NCBI GenBank assembly: GCA_963995505.1
Contig: OZ023192.1
Coordinates: 1,270,001 to 1,334,000 of the forward strand
DNA from: Hypericum androsaemum
Taxonomy: Eukaryota > Streptophyta > Magnoliopsida > Malpighiales > Hypericaceae
Direction of reading: 5' to 3'
Length of the DNA stretch: 64,000 nucleotides
The position numbers and the translations under genes were made by a program. Numbering within the stretch: the stretch's first letter is position 1; each line of letters begins with the position of its first letter. Positions 35,919-47,600 of the stretch are shown here, in pieces. The notes under the pieces are model-generated. The model saw only the letters and a list, made by a program, of their open reading frames with translations, ran no database searches and had not been told where the DNA came from.

Positions 35919-36293
35919 ATGCCCCCCGCACGTTAACGCTTCGGTACGATCAGGCGAGAAGCGTTGACGTGGTCCTTCATCTCCGGTTGGCATCCATCAG
36001 CTAAGTTAGAATGAAGACGAGCAGCTTGAAGAGATCTAGGCCGTCTACCCAGCCGACTTATAGGGTGACAAGGTACAAATCTCCAATCGCCTTGTCACCT
36101 TGCCTATTGCTTTATTCCCCATAAGTAAGGGGGACTACTTGCCCCTCGAGTGTGGCATCGATCGGTCGTTGGATTGAATGGACATCTCGCTTGACCGAAC
36201 TCGCACACCATGCAGACCAGCCATCTACGTTACTCCAAATCACCCTTATTGGTACTGTGGTCCCGTCATTGAAGGCAACCTCTATGTAGCATA

Positions 36294-38891
36294 TTACCAG
36301 GATGAATGGACATAGTCAGCCGTCATAATCTCCACCTTCCCATATGACTCCCACCAGATTAGACATTGGTGGATGGAAGATGGAATTACCGGACCGGAGC
36401 GGATCAAGTCTCGCTCTTTTTCGTCAAGGTTGGTCATGACCATGCTAGCCGGGCTGTCATCCTCCTTTTCCTTATTGCGATCCCTGAGGAGCAACTGAAG
36501 AAAGATGTTCGCCACACCCATGCCATCCACGGGTACTCTCTTGATCAACTCTCCAAGGATGTGAACCGTGATGCAAAGAGGTTTCTTGCATTCGCCCATT
36601 CTTTGGGTTGGCCTCATAATGGTGACATCGCTATTAGAAGCTTTCACCATGGGAGTGATAGAGGACATCTTTGCTATGTGAGGATAAGGTGTATCTTCCT
36701 GACTCTCGTCCCTCTCCAGATGGCTAGGTTGGTTGAGTTTTGGCCTAAAGATGGCCGGTAGGGTGAACGCCTTGTTGATCGACACCTTGTCTGAGAAGTC
36801 TCCAAACTTTACATAACCAATCTCAAGAGTGACCGAGACATCTTTTTCTTTCTGGTCGATCTCCTTCTCATCCTCTTGAGGGCGACCTTCTCTCATATGG
36901 ACATCAATTTGTACCTTGGGTACCCACTTGCGGATCAACTTCTTGTGTCGGTCAGCGGGTGCCTTTGGTCGAACCTCCTTGATGTACTTCTTTGCCTTAG
37001 AAGCTTCGATCTCCCTGGCCTGGTCTTGAGTACAGTTTGGTAGGTGTCTAACTTGCAGATGAGCTAGGAGGGCGTTTTGCTCCTCCAACTTGACCCTTTG
37101 CCCTGCAAGCTGTCTTTCAAGGTCTTTGACAACTTGCTTCCACTTCTGGACCTTCCTCTCAAGGCGACGCCTCTGAGTCTTAGTGAGGGCATCTTGTGTT
37201 GGTGGCTCAAGAACAACCCTCTTATCTCCAAGCCGGTTGAAGGCATACATGTATGAGTCGGACTCGTCTTGAAGGTCCACCTTGATACGAGGATTACTGA
37301 TCTTCCATGCTTCATCGGCTATCTTTGGACAAAACTTTTGAGTCCTTGGGATGCCGCTATTGGGCGGCCATATTTGCCCCCCGAGTCTTGTCTCTCGGCT
37401 CTCAAGGTTGGCCTTCCCTTGTCTAGGATTATCGACTCCCTTCAGATGAAAGGACTTTTGAGCCTTTAGAATGTCGCCATTGGGTGGGCATCCTTGCCCC
37501 CAGAGTGTTGCTCCTCGGGTCTTAAGGTCAACCTTCCCTCTCTTGGGACCATTGGCTCCCATCATACTAAAGGAGTTTTGAGCCTTTGGGTTACCATTAT
37601 CAGGTGGCCTTCCGTGCCCCCCGAGTCTTGTCCACCGGGTCTTGGGGTCGGCCTTTATTTTCTTTAGGCTATCAGCTCCCCTGGGATACAAAGACTTCTG
37701 AGCTTTTGGGACGCCGTTATCGGGCGGTCGTCCTTGCCTACCGAGTCTTGCCCGCCGAGTCTTAGGGTCAGCCATTGCCTTCTTAGAGTCCAGCCGTCCC
37801 TGCTTCCCGAGTCTTTCCCTCCGGGTCTTAGGGTTGGCCTTTGTCCGCTTTGGCATCGCTCCTTTTTGACTTCGTTGGATGCCAACCATAGCAACGGAAG
37901 TACTCGCGGGGGGGTTGATTGCCGGTTGCCCCCCGAGACATTGATGTGAAGCCAAACCCTCAAATTGAGAGAGTTGAGGTTGTCCTTCCGTCCCTTGTTG
38001 TTGGGTAGATCCGAACACCAGTTGACGGTTAATGTCATCCTCATCGAGCTCTCCTTGTCGATTGACGTCATCCTCATCGAGCTCATCATCCTCATCGAGC
38101 GCATCATTCTCATCGAGCTTTTCCCGATTGACGTCATCCTCATCGAGCTCATCATCCTCATTGAGCTCTTCATGTTGGTTGATGTCATCGTCATCGAGCT
38201 CGATGGTCGGAACATAAGTAACATCATGAAACATTGGGTAGTCGATGGCCATCACAGGAACCTCTTGGATCTCCTCACTCGTAAAGGATTCTTGCAAGAT
38301 TGGGTCATTGGCAGCCTCAACCAATGGGTGTCGGCTGAGTAAATTTGTGAAGTCTGGAGTCTCGGCATCACGATAAGGTAAAGACCATACCGGTTGCCTC
38401 GAAGTAGGCTGAATAAGGGATGATGGCCCTATGTGTGCCTCACCAAGATCGGGACTGGGGGATGTTTGCTGAGGTACTTCGTCCATGGCATCCCAAACTC
38501 CTTGGGGTTGATTAAAAAGTCTATGATAGGTCTCGTCACCTCGTATCTGAATTTCGTCGCTACATCTCATCTCCTCCTTGTTATCACGTTGAATCTTATC
38601 GAGTCGAGCGTTGATATCATCGAGCATTCTAGCTATGGCGGTGAGCTTCTCCTTAAAGGAAGCCGTGTTGGTGGTATTCCTCCTGATACCCGTCTGGATA
38701 GTAGGGAGAGCCGACTCTTTGATGTGAGCCGAGTTGGATGAGTTCCTCCCAACAGGTGGCTGAGAAGATATGGGTAGTGCCGCCTCCTTGTCGGAAACTA
38801 CGTCGGATGAACTCCTCCCAACGAGTTGCTGGGAAGAGGGTGCCGCCTCTTTGGGGTTGGAATTGGCTTGAGCAGCATGGTTCTTGGTCAT
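36294..38891 (-). CDS. Gag/protease-like ORF of the non-autonomous retrotransposon
   Basis: 865 codons, starting about 70 bp inside the 5' LTR boundary. N-terminal part Ser/Gln-rich with a coiled segment (LDDINARLDKIQRD); an acidic repeat of DELDEDDVNR type (about residues 225-285); five imperfect ~40-residue repeats of RLGGQGRPPDNG...AQKS type (about 345-525); a basic coiled coil (KTQRRRLERKVQKWKQ). The C-terminal ~100 residues resemble the aspartic protease region of Tat-type Gypsy elements (KPLCITVHILGELIKRVPVDG, then IPSSIHQCL). The usual catalytic D-S/T-G is not seen; VDGMG occupies its place, so protease activity is doubtful. No CCHC knuckle and no polymerase domains. The frame is open throughout despite the missing pol, which suggests recent function in trans. 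Confidence 0.85.
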   Translation of the reverse strand: MTKNHAAQANSNPKEAAPSSQQLVGRSSSDVVSDKEAALPISSQPPVGRNSSNSAHIKESALPTIQTGIRRNTTNTASFKEKLTAIARMLDDINARLDKIQRDNKEEMRCSDEIQIRGDETYHRLFNQPQGVWDAMDEVPQQTSPSPDLGEAHIGPSSLIQPTSRQPVWSLPYRDAETPDFTNLLSRHPLVEAANDPILQESFTSEEIQEVPVMAIDYPMFHDVTYVPTIELDDDDINQHEELNEDDELDEDDVNREKLDENDALDEDDELDEDDVNRQGELDEDDINRQLVFGSTQQQGTEGQPQLSQFEGLASHQCLGGQPAINPPASTSVAMVGIQRSQKGAMPKRTKANPKTRRERLGKQGRLDSKKAMADPKTRRARLGRQGRPPDNGVPKAQKSLYPRGADSLKKIKADPKTRWTRLGGHGRPPDNGNPKAQNSFSMMGANGPKRGKVDLKTRGATLWGQGCPPNGDILKAQKSFHLKGVDNPRQGKANLESRETRLGGQIWPPNSGIPRTQKFCPKIADEAWKISNPRIKVDLQDESDSYMYAFNRLGDKRVVLEPPTQDALTKTQRRRLERKVQKWKQVVKDLERQLAGQRVKLEEQNALLAHLQVRHLPNCTQDQAREIEASKAKKYIKEVRPKAPADRHKKLIRKWVPKVQIDVHMREGRPQEDEKEIDQKEKDVSVTLEIGYVKFGDFSDKVSINKAFTLPAIFRPKLNQPSHLERDESQEDTPYPHIAKMSSITPMVKASNSDVTIMRPTQRMGECKKPLCITVHILGELIKRVPVDGMGVANIFLQLLLRDRNKEKEDDSPASMVMTNLDEKERDLIRSGPVIPSSIHQCLIWWESYGKVEIMTADYVHSSW

Positions 38892-38959
38892 CTTGATCGA
38901 ACGAAGCTAGACCGCCTTCTCAGACGCCCTCCTTAGTCCCACCGAGCGTGCCAAAAATA

Positions 38960-41181
38960 TGTTGCGGAGAAAGTGGGTACAAGAACGTCAAGACTACCCG
39001 AGATGGATCCGGAGTGGTCGTCCCAAGGTCAGCCTAACGGAGAGGGTGAAAAAAGAGTGAACCTTAGACGTTCAATCTAAGGGAGAGGGAGAAAAAAGGA
39101 CTACGGGCTACGAGATAAAAAGTAAAGATAGTTGTTGTTTGATGTGTTGGTGATGTCCGTTCTCTCGCCCGAGCCCTCCTTATATAGAGTGCCTTGACCT
39201 AACCACCGCGCCTTCACAATAGGAAATCCTAAACCGCCTCCAAGACCTTCGGCTCCAAGTCTCAATCCTGAGAGATCCGCTTCAAATTATTTGCTCCTAA
39301 CATGACGGGATCCTCTCGGCTCAATACAAGCCGTCTTCCTTAAATGAGCAAATCCCATCCTCGGATAGGAAGCTTTCAAAACGTGACGACCAAGCGATCG
39401 CAGCCTAAAGAGGAACTTACCAAGTCTTGCCAAATATTGAGAATCTCGGCTCAAGTTAGGAAACTATAGACCGTTTTGACCTTCTCGAATCTCCCACGCA
39501 AAATCTTGACTCAAGTCCGTCATCGCCCAAGACGGACATCTCGTCAGGCCCAAAGTGAATCTCAAAATGGGCTCAAGCTAACGGGCTCCTCAACCAAAGT
39601 GAACCTATTCCCGGAATTGCCTTCCCGCCTATGAAGGTCAAATGAGCTTCCCGCTCGGGTCCAAGTTGGCTTCTCACCTTCGGCTTCTCGCCTTAGGCTC
39701 CTCGCTCGTCTTCTCGCCGTAGGCTTCCGGCCTTAAGTTTCTCGCCCGACTTCCCGCTTTAGGCTTCTCGCTCGGCCTCTCGCCGTAGGCCTCTCACTCG
39801 GCCTCTCGCCACTTGGCCTCTCGCTCGGCCCTTTGCCACTCGGCCTCTCGCTCGGCCTCTCGCCGTAGGCCTCTCACTCGGCCTCTCGCCACTCGGCCTC
39901 TCGCTCGGCATTTCGCCACTCGACCTCTTGCCGTAGGCCTCTCACTCGGCTCCTCGCCACTCGGCCTCTCGCTCGGCATTTCGCCACTAGACCTCTTGCC
40001 GTAGGCCTCTCACTCGGCTCCTCGCTCGTGCCTCCTACCGGCCTCTCGCCTATTTGAGTCGGACGAGTTTCTCGATAGGACTCGGCCATGTGGGCGAAAA
40101 GAGCCCTCGCTCGGTCTCGCCTTCGTGGGCGAGAGGAGCCTCTCGCCCAGATCACCAACGTGAGCGAGAAGAGCCCTCGCTCGGTCTCGCCTATGTGGGC
40201 GAGAGGGGCCTCTCGCCCGGGCTCCTCGTGAGCGAGAAGAGCCCTCGCTTGGTCTCGCCTATGCGGGCGAGAGGAGCCTCTCGCCCGGGCTCCTCGTGAG
40301 CGAGAAGAGTCCTCGCTCGGTCTCGCCTATGTGGGCGAGGGGGGCCTCTTGCCCGGGCTCCTTGTTCCGACGAACCCAAGCCGATTCCCGCACATCCGGA
40401 GATAGACCGCCATCACTCCGAGACAATAATTTCGTGCTCCAACACCGCCTTAAAGTCCAATGCGGACTTAAACGACCACTTCAAGTGGGCCGAGTGGTCC
40501 AACTCGGACATCCTACTTAGCGGACCGAGGTGCCCAACTCGGACATATCGACTTCACGGACTGAAGTGTCCAACCCGGACATCCAACTTCGAGGGCACAA
40601 CCCGGACATCCCGGATGGCTTGGGAGATAGGACATCCACTCGGACTTCAAGGATGGGGCGCTCACTCAGACTTCAAGGATGGGACGCCCACTCGGACTTC
40701 ACGGATGGGGCGTCCACTTTCGAACTCAGAGCAAATATCCGCGTTAAACTACATTTTTGACCTCCTTCTGCTCCGAATCAGAAAATGTTGTAAAACAAAG
40801 AGTTGTAGATCCACGTCTTAGCTTTCCATACAAACTTGAATTGTCTCATTTAGATCTCCAGATAGAAAGTTATGAGCATTTTACGGAGGAGCATTACCCA
40901 GGCAGGCGAGAGGCTGACCGAACCGGGAGCTTTGGTCTTGGAAGCCGTCTATCATCACCGGTTTCGACCAAGTAAGACCATCTTCGGACTCAATGGAGGG
41001 AAGACCATCTACAACCTCTTTCCAACTCAAAATCGGAAGTGATTGCTTTGAGACAACACCACCCACCGATCACTTTCAGACCACATCGGTCACCGGTAAA
41101 CCGGTCACCCGATCACCTTGCGACCACACCGGGTACCTCAAAATATATTAACAATGTCGAGATTATTTTTATACCTCAACA
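38960..41181 (-). repeat. 5' LTR of the retrotransposon
   Basis: 2,222 bp, otherwise matching the other LTR but with three instead of four 68-bp units (near 40162, 40230, 40298) and one extra base near 40389. The net 67-bp length difference is exactly accounted for. Confidence 0.93.
39179..39187 (-). promoter_or_regulatory. TATA box in the 5' LTR
   Basis: CTATATAAG on the minus strand, about 220 bp before the LTR/internal boundary in the direction of element transcription. It is embedded in a GC-rich LTR and conserved in the other LTR near 33850. Confidence 0.6.
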
Positions 41182-41186
41182 ACAAT

Positions 41187-42400
41187 AAATATTTAAAATT
41201 TTACTATATTTTTTATCACTCGGATTCAAGACTTTTGGCTAAAGTATAAACTTTTTTTCCAATTGATATACATAGTTGTTGGCTGATTCGCTGTATTAGT
41301 CAACGGAAGATTTCCGTACTGTTTTTTCTCCACTTTTTATTTTAAAGTTAACTGCCTTTTGATCGTTGCTCTTGCCGTGTTGCCACTATCGATCAGCTAG
41401 CTTCTTCCACTAGCTTCAAGTGGCAACGTATGTATTATTAGATCAATATAACAAATATAGATTTCTTTCAAATATTTTATCTCTATGAAAAAAATATTAT
41501 TAAAAAAGTTATCCAAAATATGACTCGAATATTTGAATCTGAATATTAAAGTTCAAAAAATACATATTTTTAGGACAATATGTGATATATCTATGTTTTA
41601 TCCGACCAAATCGGAATAAATGCTTTTGTGATGAGAATCCTTGCCAACCAAATCTCGGTTAACACACTATCCTCTATCTGCTTTTCAGTTTTAATTTATT
41701 ATCGTATTAGTTTGATAGTACTGACAGAAGAGTAGAATTCGCCTAACGATTATATTAGCTAGAATTTAGTTGACATGTTCACGTATATGTCAAGATAATT
41801 TTGACCCAAAACATTATATGTTGACCCATCGGATACATCTTCGGTCCAGATTAAGTTCGGAATGGAATTTTTTCGGACAATTTGGACTAAAGAGGAAGAG
41901 GTGACTTTTTGTAATTAAGTCGAAAGTCAGGGACAAAATAGGGTACAAAGCACTGGCGTCAGCAACAAGGGATGTCTTTGGCGCGTGTCAACCATGGAGA
42001 AATGACCCACACCCCATTCCCAATGCCATGGCTTGTGATTTTTTTGTTATTTAATTAATTCATTCATTTTTATCATTTAATTAATTTATTATAAATTTTA
42101 TTAAAACATTAATTGAGTATGCGATTTTGATATGACCGGACATGCCATTTAGACATAGCTAAACATGTCCTTTAAGTAATTATTGAATTAATTTATTATA
42201 AATATTTTAAATATTAATTCAGCATGTCATTTGAGATAACAGGACATGCCATTAGACATAACTGGGTATATTATTTAATAAATTATTTAATTTATTATAA
42301 ATTTTATTAAATATTAATCAGACATATCATTTTCATAATTCGGACCTGTCATTCTCGCAACCTGGGTCTATTATTCTCGCAACCGGACCTGCCATTCTCG
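41187..42400. repeat. Duplicated-unit spacer resumes, then AT-rich repeats
   Basis: From 41187 to about 41840 the sequence matches 46590-47310 and 49425-50160 (landmarks GCCACTATCGATCAGCTAGC and GGAATAAATGCTTTTGTGATGAGAATCC). From about 42050 to 42400 it becomes an AT-rich series of ~100-bp imperfect repeats carrying GGACATGCCATT or GGACCTGTCATT motifs. No gene. Confidence 0.65.
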
Positions 42401-44304
42401 TAAATTCTTGAATTTCTATATTTCAATCAAAATTTCAAAGTCAAACAAATTGACGTTTTCGTAAGCCATTGTAAATTTTCCGTGGTTGCATAAGCCATCG
42501 GAATTTTCCGTGTTTATCTTACTGATTAAAAAGTGTTGGGAAAAAAAAAGAGAGAGAACGTCGATCGATCTCGTGACGGTTCGGAGTGCTCGTTTCAAGA
42601 TCACTCTAACGCCGAAAGTAATAAAGGGAGGCCGAAGTTGAGACTATCAACTAACCTAAACTAAGATAAAAAGCCGAAACTTGAGAGTAATTTGTGATTT
42701 GATTTGTGGATGTCCCGTTTGTTTACCCCTTGCTCTGTTTATATAGAAAAGTCGACCGCCTCGACCTCTTACCCTAGATCGCCTCCTATTCGAACTCGGA
42801 GACCTTGAAGTCTATCTTTTTCAATGTTTATTCTCGTCTGAAACAGACTTGAAAACCCCAAGGCTTACCTAATTCCCCGAGCTTATCTCGCCTTGTCCGG
42901 AGTCTATCTTTATCTCCTAAGAACTCGAGTACACTCAAGATCTTTTAATGTTATTTTTAATGGAGTTTGTCTTGAACCCGGCCTCTTTGAGCTTTCATCT
43001 TGTCCGAGTCCTGCTCCAACACGAACCCTCCTTTTACGTATTGGGCGAAGACCCAACAAGAATTGCGACGATCGGAGCCTAACAAGACTCGTGACGATCC
43101 GGCCCTATGAAGGTCCGCGATGATTTTCCACAAGCAAAACCTGTAATGCCCGAAGCTGATATCACTCGCGACAATTCGAGCCCATGAACTCTCACAATGG
43201 CCTGGGTCATTCGAGGGTCGCGATGATTTGACCTCACAAAGTCCTGCGACCACCCCCGAAGCCCACATATCCGCAACGGTTTGGGCCTATGAAGGCCTGC
43301 GATGATTAGGCCTTAAGGAAACCCCGCGATGATTAGGCCTTAAGGAAACCCCGCGATCTTCCGAAGCCTTCAAGTCTGCGATGATTGAGCCAGCTTGAGG
43401 CCCGTGACGATCCAGAATGGATGACACCCGTGACGATCCAAACCGAGTGGAATCCACAACGATCCAACCTAAATGAAGCCCTCGACGATCCGGTCTCAAC
43501 TTTTCACGATGATCCGTCCTCAATGAAGCCCGCGACGATTTGGCCTCAACTACTTCGCGACTATCCGTCCTCGATGAAGCCCACGATGATCTAAGGTCTA
43601 ATTTCAAATAGATTTTTGACACTCTTGCACTACAAATTAGAGAAAGCCATAAACTACAAATTTGTAGATCTATGTCTTAACTTTCTAGAGAAACTTGAAT
43701 TACCTCAATATGAGGTATAAGTCACAAGATATCCTCATTTTACTGTCCTACGATGATCAGCCTAGGTGAATCCTGGGATGATCCGCCTAGGTGACTTCAA
43801 ACGAACTTTTGACACCATTAGGCTCCAATTTAGAGAAAGCCATAAACTACAAAGTTGTATATCTATCTCTTAGCTTTCTGTAGGAATTTGAATTATCTCA
43901 ATCTGAGGTCCGAGTTACGAGATACGCTTATTTTTCCACCCCATAATGATCCACCTAGGGTGGAACCCGCGACGATCCAAGGGGATGCAAACCCACGACG
44001 ATCTGCCTAGGGTGACTTCCAACGGATGTTTGACAATCTTAAGCTCCAAATTAGAAAATATCATGAACAACAAAATTATAGATCTACGTCTTGACTTTCC
44101 ATAGGAACTTGAATAGCCTCAATCGGAGGTCGGAGTCACAAAATACGCTCATTTCACGAGCTCGAACACGGTAAATTCTTGGATTTCTATATTTCAATCA
44201 AAATTTGAAAGTCAAACGAATTGACTTTTTCGTAAGCCATTGTAAATTTTCCGTGGTTGCATAAGCCATTGTAATTTTCCGTGTTTATCTTACTTATTAA
44301 AAAG
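42401..44304. repeat. LTR-like insertion bracketed by ~130-bp direct repeats
   Basis: A ~130-bp segment (landmark CGTAAGCCATTGTAAATTTT) occurs at 42401-42533 and again at 44172-44304. Between them, 42536-44165 starts TGTTGGG, has a TATA-like TTTATATAG near 42740, a GC-rich block of CGACGATCC-type repeats, and three ~200-bp repeats (AGATCTATGTCTTAACTTTC type near 43660, 43860 and 44080). The last motif is also in the big LTRs (AGATCCACGTCTTAGCTTTC), so this is probably a diverged solo LTR of a related family. The duplicated flanks are far longer than a target duplication and need another explanation, such as unequal exchange. Confidence 0.5.
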
Positions 44305-44870
44305 TAATATCATATGGGTCAACTTACCAAAAAAAATATTATATGGTAATATTAAAATATTATATCGAAGAATTGATTATTTTGATGACAAATAAATCTA
44401 TTAATTGGATAATATACTATCCCACGGTGGCAAAAGTAACAAAAAATTTTCTCTTCTAAATGGTCGTGCAGCATTTGATTCAAGTTGGTGAACAGTCGAT
44501 AAAGAAACCCAAAAAATCCCCGGGATGCCATGAAAGCAGTAATTATATTAAAAAAATGATGTTTTGTGACTAATGTGTGTAAAGAAAGTGATTAATGCCA
44601 TAAATCTTTTCGACACTTTTTGTAATTATATCGGGTGCATACGCGCCTAGTAGTAATAAAAAGATGGTGAGATTGAGAGACTAACAAGCTACAATTATCA
44701 TACCCAAAATTCAACACTCTAAAACCATAAGAAAAATAAGTGTAATAAACGGGATCTGAATTTTTTTGTCGTCCATTGCATATGCGCGTATTAGTAATAA
44801 AAAAAATGATGGGATTGAAAGAGACTAACAAGCTGCGACCACACAGAAGAATACTTTTTTTTTTCAGAAA
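44305..44870. repeat. Duplicated-unit segment with an internal direct repeat
   Basis: 44305-44530 matches 50970-51195 (landmark GGATAATATACTATC). Within 44625-44835 a ~55-bp segment (GTAATAAAAAGATGGTGAGATT) is repeated as GTAATAAAAAAAATGATGGGATT. No gene. Confidence 0.6.
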
Positions 44871-44871
44871 A

Positions 44872-44924
44872 AAAATACTAGGAAGAATACTAGGAACGCA
44901 ATCTTCGCATCAGCTTTTTTCTAT
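44872..44924 (-). pseudogene. Relic of exon 1 of a defensin-like gene
   Basis: Aligns with exon 1 of the intact gene at 57389-57332: GGAACGCAATCTTCGCATCAGC here, GAACGTAATCTTTGCATTAGC there. The upstream leader matches too (TATTTCTCTTCAGTGAAAATTAAAA against TATTTCTCTTTAGCCGAAAATTAAAA). The start codon has become ATA (44924-44922), and the end of the exon is replaced by A-rich sequence. No exon 2 remains nearby, so this is dead. It marks the former peptide gene of unit 1, next to the start of unit 2 at 45035. Confidence 0.65.
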
Positions 44925-45034
44925 TGTCTATTTCTCTTCAGTGAAAATTAAAAAGCATGGGTTTTATTTAATTTGTAAAATCAACTTGTCTTCAGAGTAT
45001 TTAGCTTCTTGGACAGGAGACTGGCTTGCCTTCA

Positions 45035-47600
45035 TCAGGTCCATTTCGAAAAATAGAACTCTAACAACTTCCGCCTGCTGCAATGCTCGTCGAGTGATGA
45101 ACTACGGCGCGTAATAGGTCCATGTATCGGACTTGAAGCTGGTTTATATAACGACTCCCCCACCCCGTCGGCCAGTAGCCTCGAGGCCCGAGTTCAGTAA
45201 ATGAGTACACCACCTGCAGAAACCATGGCGATTTGCAGAATCCCGTGCAAAGGCAAGGAGAAGCTCATCAATTTATGTTGGTCACAAAAAAATCTTAGTA
45301 CGTCAGTTTAATGGTTCTATAAAACTATCCGTCTAAATGCCTTGAGCTCGAGATATTCTTAATGCTGTGAATGTCAGGACGTGCCTCATGTACTCTCCAC
45401 TGAAGGGCCGCGGCCTAATATCATAAACATCGACATTAGCCCGAAGCCCTTGAGGGAGAGTTCACGAGACGCCGCCCTGGATATCGCTGAGAGTGCTTAG
45501 CTTCTAGTTGTATTATATTAACACTGGCTGCCAGTGCTTCTTATAGGCGATGAGAAATGCTTCATCGCCTCCGTATATTTCTATTCCATATCCTTGTTGG
45601 ATACCACAGACAGCTATTGATCAAGTCGGGGAATAATTTCTTTCATCCTTGGCTTCTAGAGTGAGGAATTTGGACTATAATTTCTGTATTCAACTCAAAA
45701 CTCTAAAGTAATGAGTAAGTAAATTTTTTGTATTTATAAACCCGTCCGACATGTGATTCTCTACAACAACACGTCACTTCAAACGAAGTTCATCAAAATT
45801 TACACAAACTTAACACGATCTTTTGTGCTTTTAAAAGGGTGTGGTGCAAGAACCACGGACCATAAATTTCGGTAAAGCAACTGAGTCCTGGAATACTAAG
45901 CGACCATTAACCAACTGACACAACTAATATTTCAGAAAAAAAATAAAGGACGAGTGGTGCCTCTTCACGTGGGTTAATTATCTGCTTGTCAACCAAAGAG
46001 AATTGACATATGAGTTATCTCCAAATCCTTTTCAATCTGGAGATATCAGTTTCTGCGATACTTTGTGCTTCTTGATGTAAACATGCACGTTGTTAAAGCT
46101 GCAAAATCTAATTTTACACGTACCATGCACTAAGTTTTGGTTGATAAACATCTGATATCCCGACACTTCTTGATCTATCTAATTAATATTCGAATCACGT
46201 AAAATTTTTGAAAGGCGATACAATTTTCTCAATAAAAATTTAACACTGTGCTCACAAAGCTCAAACTCGAAATATGGAAAAGCATTGTAATTAAGGAGAG
46301 CATTTCTCTTACCAACTAAACAAATATGTTTAGATATATTGATTATAGCATCGATAATAAAAAATCAATTTCATTTGAGATGTACTCTCTTAGTAGAAAT
46401 TCACTTTATGGATTTTATAGCTTTTCATGCAGACGTGGCATGATTATCATTGAATGAAATATTATTATTGTTACAAAACAGCTGACTACTGCCTAGATCA
46501 AGTAATAAGAACATTTGGGCAATATTAGATATTCGAATGTCGACTGAGTAGTACTTTTGAGTAATGTTAAAATTGTACAAACAAATATTTAAAATTCTGA
46601 TATATTTTTAACAGCTCGAATTCGAAACTTCTTTGTTAAACTATATATTTTTTTTCAACTGATATAAATGGTTGTTCGCTGATTCATTGTATTAGTCAAC
46701 GGAAAATTTCCATTGTGTTTTTTCTCCACTTTTTATTTTAAAGTTAATTGCCTTTTGATTGATGCTCTTGCGGTGTTGCCACTATCGATCAGCTAGCTTC
46801 AAGTGGCAAACTATTGTATTATAAGATCAATGTAACAAATTTATATTTTTTAAAGATGTTTTTTCCCTTACCGATGAAAAAAAATTATTGAAAAAATTAT
46901 TCAAAACAGGACTTGAGTATTTGAATCTGAATACAAGAAAGTTAAAAAAATACATATTATTAGGACAATAATTGATATATCCATGTCTTATCCGACCAAA
47001 TCGGAATAAATGCTTTTGTGATGAGAATCCTTAGCTGTATATTACCAACCAAATCTTGGTTGGCACTCTCTCGATCCTCTATCTAATTTTCAGTTTTCAT
47101 TACCAAAAAAATTCTAATTTTCAGTTTTAATTTATTGTTGTCTTAAAGTTTGATAGTACTGAGAGAGGATTAGAAGTCGCCTAAAAAGATAAAAGTGTTA
47201 CAAGGTGGAAAGTCAAACTAACTATTCTATTAACTCGAATTTAGTTGACATGTTCATGTATATGTCAAGATAATTTTGACCCAAAAAATTATATTGTTGA
47301 CCTATCAGATACACTACGTACATTTATTGCCGACCAACCCAAATTCAAATTGAATAAAATATTTGAAATGTGATAAATTATTCCAGAGGCTCGAAGTACC
47401 AAGTTTTAATAATGTGATCCGATAATTTTGACCCATTAGATTTATATACTTACAAAAAGAAACGAAATACCAATGACGAACATATAATTGGTAGGAAATT
47501 AATGCTTCGTAAATTTATTCGAAATTACCTCCCGTTACACCTCCAATTTAGAGCATCGAATAATATTCCAGGCCATAATTAATAACAGTGATTTTGGTTT
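45035..47600. repeat. Segmental duplication unit 2
   Basis: Begins with a match to 30558 onward (CATCAGGTCCATTTCG), the sequence just past the myosin 3' UTR. It then carries the microRNA foldback and runs through the spacer landmarks to about 47600, where a LINE fragment interrupts it. Only small differences from units 1 and 3 in the first kilobase. No peptide exon is preserved. Confidence 0.85.
45392..45463 (-). ncRNA. MIR477: MIR477-type microRNA precursor, copy 2
   Basis: The minus-strand 5' arm at 45461-45441 is identical to copy 1 (CTCTCCCTCAAGGGCTTC core). The 3' arm (about 45416-45392) differs (GGCCGCGGCCCTTCAG), yet the stem is kept, with GATATTAG facing CTAATGTC. Flanking sequence beyond the 5' arm (TCACGAGACGCCGCCCTG on the plus strand) is also shared by all copies. 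Confidence 0.8.

Larger units (their letters stand above)
33630..41181 (-). mobile_element. Complete non-autonomous LTR retrotransposon (Gypsy/Tat-like, pol-less)
   Basis: Long terminal repeats at 33630-35918 and 38960-41181 bracket a 3,041-bp interior. Both begin TGTTGCGGAG and end CCTCAACA on the plus strand. The 5-bp target duplication ACAAT flanks the whole (33625-33629 and 41182-41186). Read on the minus strand, the 5' LTR is followed by TTTGGCACGCTCGGTGGG (a primer-binding-site-like sequence beginning TGG). The 3' LTR is preceded by a G-rich polypurine-like tract (GCGGGGGGCAT), so the element runs right to left. It carries one long ORF and no reverse transcriptase, RNase H or integrase, so it needs a helper. 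The LTRs differ at roughly a dozen bases by eye plus one 68-bp repeat unit, so insertion was fairly recent. It sits inside duplicated unit 1. Confidence 0.95.

Noticed and set aside
37664..38341. Frames opposite or overlapping the retrotransposon ORF (Ser-rich plus strand, Met-rich minus strand)
   Set aside because: They are shadows of the acidic repeat in the real frame.
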